Part shown: positions 55,510 through 64,000 of the stretch, one piece after another
Layout of the letters: each line of letters starts with the position of its first letter
How positions within the stretch are numbered: position 1 is the first letter of the stretch
NCBI RefSeq assembly: GCF_018446385.1
Contig: NC_055991.1
Span: 115,425,794 to 115,489,793 of the forward strand
From: Zingiber officinale
Taxonomy: Eukaryota > Streptophyta > Magnoliopsida > Zingiberales > Zingiberaceae
DNA: 64,000 bases
Reading direction: 5' to 3'
Made by a program: the position numbers and the translations under genes
The notes under the pieces: model-generated
What the model was told of the DNA's origin: nothing
What the model saw: the letters and a program-made list of their open reading frames with translations, nothing else
Databases searched by the model: none

Positions 55510-57050
55510 AATCATTGCATGCTTAAATAGGAAATTAACTACTTATGAAAATCAAATAAACGAACTAACAAAAGATAATGATAAACTTAATGAACAATTA
55601 AAATTGAACTCAACAACTAAATCAATTCAAACTGAAATCCCAACTCAAATTGCAAAACTTGAGGAGGATAATTTCATATTGAAAAATGAAATAGTTAAAC
55701 TAAAGGACTTACTTGAAAAATTTACAACAAGATCCAAGTACCTTGACATGATACTTGGATCACAAAGAGTTGTGTACAACAAGTCTGGACTCAGATATAA
55801 GCCCAGCTCAACCAACAAATCCTTTATATCTTTAGTTAACCAAAATAAAAATTAAAGTAAAGCTTGGGTTCTGAAAGAATGTCTAACCATGCAAGTAGGA
55901 CTCAATCAATATTACATACCTAAAGATAAAATTTATGATCAATATACTCTCCCTTAAACTCTAAAGTCAAATCTTCAAAAATAAATACAAAACAAGAGAA
56001 AAATCTTAAGTTATTTAAACCTAACTTAAATAAATATAATATAAACAAAAATTATAATCGAGTATACTGTGATTATAAAAGTAATCGACATAAATCCAAA
56101 ACTTAAACTCAAAATGTTCAATAATTCAGGGGAAAGGCTCCAAATTAGTTAGCACTTCCAAAACAATAACTTACCCGACAGGGTAATTAGGACTAGCTAA
56201 AATAAGGACAACGGTTTAACTTGACAAAAGTACTGGTAAAATTTTGGATGATAGTAGGTTAGGGAAACTATGTTTATGCATGTTTAGGAAGATATGACTT
56301 CGACCTACTGCATTTGGCTTAGTGGAACTAACTGAAGCTACCTCTTATGGATCCTAACTAGTTAGACCAAGATTTTGTACTAAGTTCAATGGATAGGACT
56401 ATTTGAAAAACCTCGAATGCATAGTTACTCTAATGATGTCCAGGTGACTCACCATAGCCCAAAAGTTTATCCAAAAAATAATTATTTATTGAACCCAAAG
56501 CTAAACGTGAATCTAACACAAAGTTAAACCCAACTCTAAAATTGAACTTAATTCATCTCACAAAATTATAGGATTCCCTAATTGAAAATATAACTCGGGT
56601 GAGATGACTAAGGAACTTAAAATTGAAAATCAAAATGATAATTTATCAATTAAAATTAAAATTAAAATTAAAATTAAAATTAAATTAAACTCGAAATTTA
56701 AAATTAAAATTTAAAAAAATATTATTGAGATTAAAAATTAAAAATTAAAATTAAAACTAAAACTTTAAATTAAAAATTAAAATTAAAAGGAAGCTCAAAT
56801 TTAAATTGATATTAACTCCTACCTATTGTAGGAAACTAAGTGGATATTGGACAATGGTTACTCTATACACATGACAGGGGATCACACCAAGTTCAATTAA
56901 TTAACATACAAAAGCTTAGGAATAGTTACCTTTGGAAACAACGGCAAACTCAAGGTAATTGGGGTAGGTAATATTAAACATAAAACTGATTTTATTGTTA
57001 AGAAAGTATTACTTATTGAAAATCTCAAATACAGTCTTCTTAGCATTAGT
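55510..57050 (+). pseudogene. coiled-coil and protease region of copia element, degraded
   Basis: 55604-55855 is a charged coiled-coil-like stretch (LEEDNFILKNEIVKLKDLLE) as seen after the zinc knuckle in some Sirevirus gags, with SLVNQNKN at its end. 55856-56820 is AT-rich with an (AAAATT)n tract (about 56640-56790). 56820-57050 shows the protease region in pieces, including an ILDNGYSIHMTGD-like stretch in place of the usual aspartic protease motif. Confidence 0.6.
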
Positions 57051-57053
57051 CAA

Positions 57054-58127
57054 TTGTGTGATTTTGGATATAAGGTTAGGTTCCTATCCTCTGAATGTCT
57101 AATTAAGCACTTAGATAACCCTTCTATAAGTCTAAAAGGGTTTAGAAAAGACAATATCTATGAAATTAACCTAACCACTTCCTCACTTAAGTGTTATTTA
57201 ACACAAAAGGAAGAACTTGGTTATGGCATAGAAGAATATCACACGCAAACTTTAGAAATCTAAGTAAATTAAATGGATTAGTTAGAGGCTTACCAAAATT
57301 ACCTAACTTAGACTCAACAATTTGTAATGTATGTCAACAAGGAAAACAAACAAAGTCTACTCACAAATCAACTAATCAACTTCAAACAAATTCAATACTA
57401 GAACTATTACACTTAGACCTATTTGACTCCCATGGGATCAAATCAATAAATGAAAGTCTATATTACCTAGTAATAATAGATGATTACTCTAGATTTACCT
57501 GAGTAAAATTCTTAAAAAATAAGGATGAAACATTTGAAATCTTTAGTAATTTTTGCAAATAAATTGAAAATGAAAAAGGCCAAAAAAAATAAAAGAATCA
57601 GAAGTGACAGCGGAGGTGAATTTAGAAATCACAACTTTAATCAATTCTGCCTTGAAAATGGTTATCATCAAGAATATTCATGCCCTAAAACACCCCAACA
57701 AAATGGAATAGTAGAAAGAAAAAATAGAACTCTACTTGAAGCCTCTAGGACAATACTAAATGAGTATAATATGCCAAAATACTTTTGGGCAGAAGCTGTT
57801 AGCACAGTTTGCTATGTACAAAATAGGACCACTATAAACAAAACTCATAATAAAACTTCATTTGAACTCTATTATAATAAACAACCCAATATTAAATACT
57901 TTAAAGTATTTGGATGCCCGATCTATATACTAAATACAAGAGAATACTTAGAAAAATTTACCTTAAAATTAGAAAATGGAATCATTTTAGGCTACTCGAT
58001 AAATAGTAGAAGTTATAGAGTATATAACAAAGCTACACTAAGAATTGAAAAAGCCTCAAATGTAAAATTTGAAGAATTCAACCAAAACCTAGAACAAACC
58101 CAGAATCAAACAATCAAACTTATTTAA
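57054..58127 (+). pseudogene. copia integrase, degraded
   Basis: Pre-integrase from 57054, then in the next frame the HHCC zinc region (RRISHANFRNLSKLNG and ICNVCQQGKQ) and the catalytic blocks HLDLFDS and VIIDDYSRFT followed by TGA at 57500. From 57525, another frame continues with IRSDSGGEFRNHNFNQF, the PQQNGIVERKNRTLLE block and YFWAEAVSTVCYVQNR, and then the C-terminal domain (FKVFGCPIYILN). All three acidic residues are visible, in two frames. Confidence 0.88.
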
Positions 58128-58369
58128 GGTACCACTAGTCAAGGGGGAGCCAGTGAAAATCTAAGTCACGAAGAAGAAGATCAACTTCAACTTAATGAAC
58201 CTACTAGAGCCATAAGAGTAAACCCAAATCATCCAATTGACCAAATAATTGGTGACCCAGACCTAAGAGTTCAGACTAGGTCTTCCTTTAAAAATTTAAG
58301 TCAAATATCCTTGATCTCAAAAATTGAACCCAAAATGATAGAAGAATCCTTACTTGACCCAGACTAGAT

Positions 58370-59005
58370 CATAGCCATGCAGGAAGAACAAACCTAATTT
58401 GAAAGAAATGAATTCTGGGACTTAGTACCACCACTTAACAATAAAAGGGTAATAGAAATAAAATGGGCTTTCAGAAATAAACTAAGTGAAAATGGGGAAA
58501 TTATTATAAATAAGGCTAGGCTAGTGGCTAAAGGGTTTAGTCAATTTGAGAGACTTGACTATGATGAAACCTATGCCCCAGTAACTAGACTTGAATCTAT
58601 TAGAATGCTACTTAGTTATGCAACCCATAAAGGATTTAAAATTTATCAAATAGATGTTAAATCTGCCTTTTTAAATGGGCTAGTAAAAGAAGAAGTGTAT
58701 GTAGGTCAACCACCTGGATTTGAGAATCTAGATTATCCTACCTATGTCTTTAAGCTTAAAAAGGCCTTGTATGGTCTTAAATAAGCACCTAGAGCCTGGT
58801 ATGAACGGTTGACCTCCTACCTAATTTCCAAAGGGTTCAGTCAAGGATAAATTGACCCAACCTTATTTATAAAGTCAATCAAACAAGATATATTTATAGC
58901 CCAAGTATATGTAGATGACATAATCTTTAGTTCAACTAATTCAAAATTCTTAGAAGAATTCATAACCTTAATGGAACAAAAATTTGAAATGAGCTTAGTA
59001 GGTAA
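58370..59005 (+). pseudogene. copia reverse transcriptase, degraded and truncated
   Basis: 58524-58784 has [20 protein letters not shown], the [20 protein letters not shown] block and ALYGLK, then TAA at 58782. It continues APRAWYERLTSYLISKGFSQ and, after another stop, the catalytic loop VYVDDIIFS near 58905. The sequence ends at 59005 where the Ty3/gypsy LTR has inserted. Confidence 0.88.
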
Positions 59006-59135
59006 TGTAACGCCCAAAAATTCTCAAAACTATTTTATAAATATTCTATGATTTTTCTGGAATTTTAGGATATTTTTACAGAATTTTTAGAGTAGCGGAG
59101 GTAGCAAAAACAAATAGAAAACGAAAACGGCCTAA

Positions 59136-59205
59136 GCGGGGAATTGAACCCGAGACCTATGGTTTACGGATAATGTTAGTAACCAGTTGAACCCAACAGG
59201 GCCGT
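59136..59205 (-). other. antisense tRNA-like stretch in LTR
   Basis: Minus strand carries a B-box-like GGTTCAATTCC (59150-59140) and, about 35 bases before it, an A-box-like TGGGTTCAACTGG (59195-59183). Order and spacing fit an internal RNA polymerase III promoter of a degraded tRNA. The acceptor stem does not pair well, so this is not a working tRNA gene. Confidence 0.4.
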
Positions 59206-59264
59206 GCTGAAAGGAAAGGGAGGCAATTAAATTTATATTAGAGTTGGGCGAATTAATCCTTTAA

Positions 59265-59273
59265 TATAAATAG
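59265..59273 (+). promoter_or_regulatory. TATA box of Ty3/gypsy LTR
   Basis: TATAAATAG, followed by GGAGGAA and a pyrimidine-rich leader with plausible transcription start near 59295. Confidence 0.65.
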
Positions 59274-61266
59274 GGAGGAATTAAGTGAAGAGTTATTTTT
59301 TTTGGATCGTAACTTTTCTCTCCTCAAACCCTCACCGCCGACTCCCCCTTCTCCTCTCCTTCTCTCGACGCCAACCACAAGCAAGGTTAGGGTTCCGTCC
59401 AAGGGCACTTTCCGGCGACGACTTCGACACGAGGACGCTCCCCTACGCGAGAAGAACGCTTAGACGCGAGAAGATCGTCGAAAGGATCGCCTCCTCCGGA
59501 AATCTAGCGATTAGAATCGTAAGAAAATCCAAACAAGAGGTAAGAAACCCCTCACCTGTAGTATAAGTAGCTTTTCGTACGATTGAATGTTTTTAAATTA
59601 GCTATATGTAGACTTTTCGACGCATAGGGTGTATTTAACCCTCCTTTTCAGGTTTAGGGATCTAGTTGAGCACCTCTAGATGGGCCAGACACGTTTTCTC
59701 CTTTCAGTTGGAGATTCTAGACGTTGTCGGGTGCTTAGAGGTGGTCTCCCTAATAGAGAGGAGAGGAGCACACCAAGTGTTCGATAAAATGCTTAGCTCA
59801 GTAAAATGCTGCAGTAGACATTTCTAATAGCTCAGTAAATGCAATAGAAGCATTTAAATAGTTTAGTTAGTCTTGCTACAGCTTATATGGGGCTACGGTC
59901 CAATGGGTGGGCACCCACAGTCGCCTCTAGGTTCAGATAACCTAGTAAAAGCAAGATAAATTAATTAGCTATGATTCAGTATTTTATTTTCAGTAGGGGC
60001 ACTGTACAGGATTAGATATCCATTGGGCTGGGCTCCCATAGTCGGTCCCTAGGTTTAGATAACCTAGTAAACCCTACTAAATGCGGGACTTGCAAACCCG
60101 GGTCTAGCTAGGGATGCGCGCACAGTAAGTACAGTTGTCGGGCCCAAACAGCAGCATGATTACTATTTTCATTTATTATGATAATAGCTTTCAAACTCGT
60201 AATCTAGTTATGTGAATATAGTGTTAGCCCAGTTTTAGTTTCAGTTTCAGTTTAGTTCTCCTAGTTGATACCATGAAATAGCTCCATGCTTAGATTTTAT
60301 TATGCATGTCATGTTTCAATATTTATGCCATGTAACTTCAGTATGCCATGTTTTAACAAATTCAGTGCATGTTTTTAAATAGCATTCTTTAAAAACATGT
60401 TTGCATCGTTGCATGTTTTAGTGAGGTAGTTGGTTTCTTACTAAGCTTAAAGCTTACAGATACTATTTTCCCTTATACTGCAGATGAAGGTAAAGGGAAG
60501 ATGGACTAGCAGAGGAAGCTGGAGGTCAATGCAGAGATGGTGTGTGTGGCAGGAACCTGGAACGAAGATCCTTAGGGAGTTTAGCAAATTAAGAACTTAG
60601 TTTCTTTTCTTAAGATACATTTATGCATTTCTAGTGGCTTAAATGCTATAAATTAATAAACCTCGCACTATATCATGTTAGAATGCTAGTTGATAGATAT
60701 TAGAACGTTTTTCATGCATTATATAATTGTTGTGTGAGATTTTGGCACGAACAAGTCTGAATCCGGGGCTCGATTCGAAATCGAAACCGATCGATCTGAA
60801 TCGATCGGAGTGGTGTGCATCGGATCGGTCACCGACCGATCGTAATGCAGAGTTAGCGAGCGAAGCTCACCGATCGGTCACCGACCGATCGGTGAGTTAA
60901 TCGATCGGCCGTCGATCATCGTACTCTGGATCGGTCGATGAGACCGATCCAGCGCATACGAAACAAGATAGCTTGTGGATCGGTCACCGACCGATCCAAT
61001 GCCTTAGAGTTTCGCAGTCCGAAACCCTGAAGATCCGCCCAATCGATTCATGGATCGATTGAAATGCCTGATTACAGCTAGTAGGACATCCGAGAGGCAT
61101 AGATTATCTTCTCTAGCATGTGTACAACTCCTAGGTACACCTAGAGTATTAAGTTCAGATTTTACAGTAATCAGTTTAGTAAAATTTTAATCAATCCAGA
61201 TTTCCGTAATAGTAATGTAGCGATCGGCCTCACAGCCTAGTCAGTAGAAGGTGGGTCGTTACAGAG

Positions 61267-61281
61267 TGGTATCAGAGCCAG
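61267..61281 (+). other. primer-binding site of Ty3/gypsy element
   Basis: TGGTATCAGAGCCAG three bases after the LTR end, complementary to initiator tRNA-Met. Confidence 0.92.
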
Positions 61282-61475
61282 GTTCCCATACTTCCTACAC
61301 ACACATCAGCATTGTACCTGCAGCTTCCAAGTAAGAATACCTCTCACTTTGTATGTTTATTGCTTTTCTGTTATAGATAACTAAAGCATGCTTGTTTATG
61401 ATAGTAGTTAACATGATAACAATAGTTTCTCTATTATGCTTGTGTTAGTCATGTATGTCCTGCATGTCTTTAGAA

Positions 61476-62520
61476 ATGGCACGAGGACGCCCAGCTAGAA
61501 GGGCACCAGCCACTGAGCCCCAGCATGAGGCAGGCAGTTCAGTGCCTCCCCCAGACCTTACAGCACTAGTGGCTCAGTTACAGCAGCAGCTAGCTGAACA
61601 GTAACAATAAATAGCCACCTTAAAGGCTAGTCAGCAGAACACCCCCACTGTCACCCCGGAGCCTAACTTAGCAACACCAGTGGTCTTAGAGGTTCCACCA
61701 GTCCAGCCTACGGCACCAGTAGCCCCAGCAGCAGGAACGCAGAGAGAAGCCTATCTGATCCAGTGGCAGAGAGTCAAGCCAGAGAATTTCTCAGGCAGCA
61801 ATGAACCATGGGATGCTCAGGCATGGTTCAAAACACTGGAAAGTACGATGGAGCTTCTGGACTGGCCAGAACATGAGAAGGTGAAGTGCGCCTCCTTCTG
61901 TCTGACAGGAGATGCACGTATGTGGTGGGAGAGAATCAGAGCGAAGCGCCCAGTGAACCAGATGACATGGGCTGACTTCGAGAAGGAATTCTTTGAGGAG
62001 TTCTTTCACATGCGGGTCACCAACCGTCACTACGACGAGTTCACTGAGTTTCGTCAGGGCAACCTATCAGTTGAGGAAGCCATGAAGAAATTCAACAGGT
62101 TGGCTCGTCTATGCCCTGAATTAGCACAGAGAAGGAACGAATCGGTTGATGCTCAAGATGCTGACGGAAATAGCAATGAACGTGGCTGGTGGCGTTCATA
62201 GGCCACAAACCACAGAAGAATTAGTGAGCAGTGCTCTAATCACTGAGCATTACCAGAATAGCATCAAGCAGCAGAAGCAAGTCCTCTCAGAAGCTAAAGG
62301 TCAAGGAGGCTCAGGCACTCAGAAACAGCAGGGCCATAGCTCCCATGGCTCTAATTGGAAAGGGAACTCCAGCAACAAGCGCAAACCAGGGAGTTACCCA
62401 AGCAGCTCAGTTATCCAAAGTGTGCTACTTGTGGGAAATTCCATCCTGGAGTTTGTCGTAAGGGCACACGAGGATGCTTTGAATGCGGACAGGAAGGGCA
62501 TATGGCCAAGCAGTGTCCAA
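61476..62520 (+). pseudogene. Ty3/gypsy gag with stops and a compensating frameshift pair
   Basis: ATG at 61476 (MARGRPARRAPATEPQ), then two in-frame stops at 61602 and 61608, then a clean gag core (61680 on) with the QRVKPENFSGSNEPWDAQAW block and FCLTGDARMWWERIRAKRP. Near 62110-62160 the frame shifts, and the conserved continuation (MLKMLTEIAMNVAGG, LVSSALITEHYQNSI) is read in the next frame (62146-62400). It then shifts back and continues in the first frame with CATCGKFHPGVC and the CCHC knuckle CFECGQEGHMAKQC (about 62480-62520). Confidence 0.88.
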
Positions 62521-62639
62521 ACAAGACCAGTCTTCCTCAGCCACAGCCGATTCAGTATGGAGGCCAGCCAGCTCAGTTACATCAGATGCAGGCCGCTTTA
62601 GATGGTCCACATATCAGCCAGAGCAGATTAGAAGCCCCT

Positions 62640-63203
62640 CCAGCTATGACCAATGCGAGGATCTACTCACTCACCAGAGAGGACGCAGCAAATGCCTTGA
62701 CAGTTGTTACAGGTCATATTAGTATTTTACAGCAAAGTACAACTGTCTTATTCGATACTGGGGCAACCCATTCATACATATCCAGGGCATTTGCTAAGAA
62801 TTTAGCAGTACCTCCAGAGGTACTCAGTAGCCAGTTCCTTACGACGTTACCCTCAGGAGAAATCATGGCATCTACGCACTGGCTCAGAGCAGTGCCGGTC
62901 ACTATAGCAGACAAAGAGCTCTTTTGCGATCTGATAGTGATTAATATGACCGACTACGACGTCATCTTTGGGATGGACTTCTTGATCAAATACGGTGCCT
63001 CCATCGAGTGCCGTAAACAGAAAGTTATATTCCAACCTGAAGCGGAAGCACAGTTCGAATTCGTCGAAGAACCCAGGAGAAAGGCCAAGAAGTTTCTCTC
63101 AACTATAAAGGCACAGAGGTTGATGGATTCAGGATGTATGGGGTTCTTAGCACATGTAGTCAGCACCAGTCAGGACAAGGACCAACAGCTAGCAGAGGTC
63201 TGA
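62640..63203 (+). pseudogene. Ty3/gypsy aspartic protease region
   Basis: In the same frame as gag: TVLFDTGATHSYIS near 62745 (catalytic aspartate motif DTGA) and then TDYDVIFGMDFLIKYGA near 62950. The frame ends with TGA at 63201; the same frame continues after the stop ([15 protein letters not shown]), so the stop is an internal nonsense codon and not a natural end. Confidence 0.9.
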
Positions 63204-64000
63204 GTCGTATGTGACTACCCAGCAGTCTTCCCTGAAGAGTTACCAGGCCTAGCACCAAACAGGGAGATCGAATTTGAGATAGAGCTCATTCCCGGTACCA
63301 ATCCTATCTCCAAAGCACCTTACCGCATGGCTCCAGCAGAACTGAAGGAACTTCATGAGCAACTACAGGAGCTGCTTGACAAGGGCTTCATCCGTCCTAG
63401 TCACTCACCATGGGGAGCACCTGTATTGTTCGTGAAGAAGAAAGACGGGAGCATGCGCCTGTGTATAGACTACCGGGCACTGAACCAAGTCACAATCAAG
63501 AACAGGTATCCTCTTCCCATAATAGATGACCTGTTTGATCAGCTAAAGAGAGCAGCAGTGTTCTCTAAAATAGACCTCAGATCAGGTTATCATCAGGTGA
63601 AGGTTAAAGAAGGGGACATACCCAAGACAGCATTCAGGACTAGATACGGACATTACGAGTTCGTAGTCATGCCCTTTGGCGTGACAAATGCTCCAGCTAC
63701 TTTCATGGACCTTATGAACAGGGTATTCAGAGAATATTTAGATAGGTTCGTTATCGTGTTCATCGATGACATCCTTATCTATTCCAGAACTCAGGAAGAA
63801 CACGTAGAGCACCTGAAAACAGTATTGCAGACCCTTTAGCAGAATCAGCTGTACGCCAAGTTCACCAAATGTGAATTTTAGCTAGATCAGGTGTCCTTCC
63901 TGGGTCGCATCATCTCAAAGGATGGTATCATGGTAGACCCCAGTAAGATAGAAGTTGTGAGCAACTGGAAAAGACCCAAGAACGCCAGTGAGATCAGAAG
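63204..64000 (+). pseudogene. Ty3/gypsy reverse transcriptase, partial
   Basis: [60 protein letters not shown], the [15 protein letters not shown] block and the catalytic loop [14 protein letters not shown] (about 63750-63785) are all present. TAG at 63837 and TAG at 63879 interrupt the connection to RNase H. The window ends in the following DPSKIEVVSNWKRP block. Confidence 0.93.

Larger units (their letters stand above)
52822..59005 (+). mobile_element. Sirevirus-like Ty1/copia element, cut by Ty3/gypsy insertion
   Basis: 5' LTR (52822-54143), tRNA-Met primer site, gag with a zinc knuckle, pre-integrase, integrase and RT in copia order on the plus strand. The element stops inside the RT region (after LEEFITLMEQKFEMSLVGN) where the Ty3/gypsy LTR begins. 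RNase H and 3' LTR may lie beyond the right edge. Coding parts carry multiple stops and frame changes. Confidence 0.9.
59006..61263 (+). repeat. 5' LTR of Ty3/gypsy element (2258 bp)
   Basis: Starts TGTAACGCCCAAAAATTC and ends AGGTGGGTCGTTACA. TATA box at 59265-59273 (TATAAATAG). Contains an antisense tRNA-like stretch (59136-59205) and a zone of CGATCGGTCACCGACCGATC-type palindromes (about 60780-61000). The open frame 59285-59566 lies in the leader downstream of the TATA box and has no family signal. Confidence 0.9.
59006..64000 (+). mobile_element. Ty3/gypsy element (Tekay/Del-like), partial
   Basis: 5' LTR 59006-61263, tRNA-Met primer site, gag (from 61476), CCHC knuckle, aspartic protease and RT to the right edge, in the gypsy order. 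LTR start TGTAACGCCC and end CGTTACA are typical of Tekay/Del-type chromoviruses. RT carries FIDDIL. RNase H, integrase, chromodomain and 3' LTR are off-window. Stops in gag and pol show that it is not functional. The element interrupts the copia RT. Confidence 0.92.

Overview
This is a repeat-dense plant nuclear window. Every large coding signal but one belongs to a transposable element, and most of it lies in nested LTR retrotransposons. The one intact cellular gene is a small three-exon type 3 metallothionein (39228-39642). Its cysteine pattern and introns fit a flowering plant, and I lean weakly to a monocot such as the Zingiberales. I see no rRNA, tRNA, CRISPR or bacterial feature.

Layout. 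1-6018: a decayed minus-strand Ty1/copia element cut by the left edge; its 5' LTR is 5525-6018. 6040-6300: the tail of a Ty3/gypsy polyprotein. 6300-8743: non-coding DNA with a (TA)n tract and a perfect 4 x 50 bp tandem repeat. 8744-27423: a minus-strand Sirevirus-like copia element with only gag remnants, flanked by the 5 bp duplication GTTTC. Nested in it are a complete copia element with 2.66 kb LTRs (9819-19673, duplication AGACA), a 229 bp hAT-type MITE (19709-19937) and a solo LTR (24471-26377, duplication AGAAG). 27526-38486: a hAT DNA transposon with 8 bp duplications (AATGTGAT), its own BED/hAT transposase with one nonsense codon and one frameshift, and two solo LTRs (29098-31704 and 35076-37747, duplications TATTG and TGATT). 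These two solo LTRs are of the same family as the complete copia element.

38487-40160 holds the metallothionein and its promoter; the hAT end lies about 740 bp upstream of the start codon. 40160-51386 is the least explained part. It holds hundreds of bases at a time of short inverted repeats built from AGCTGCTACA / TGTAGCAGCT half-sites, a 1.09 kb tandem duplication, a FAR1/MULE-type pseudogene that keeps its exon joints, a pair of roughly 700 bp inverted-repeat arms about 4 kb apart, and a gypsy-type solo LTR (about 46227-47701).

51387-52821 has a ~125 bp tandem repeat and an unassigned reading frame. 52822-59005 is a plus-strand Sirevirus-like copia element (5' LTR, gag, integrase, RT) broken inside its RT region by a plus-strand Ty3/gypsy element (LTR 59006-61263, gag, protease, RT to the right edge). 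Most premature stops in these retroelements look like C-to-T/G-to-A changes, as expected of methylated silent DNA. Target-site duplications let the insertion order be read: Sirevirus-like element, then copia, MITE and solo LTR inside it; hAT element, then two solo LTRs inside it; plus-strand copia, then Ty3/gypsy inside it.
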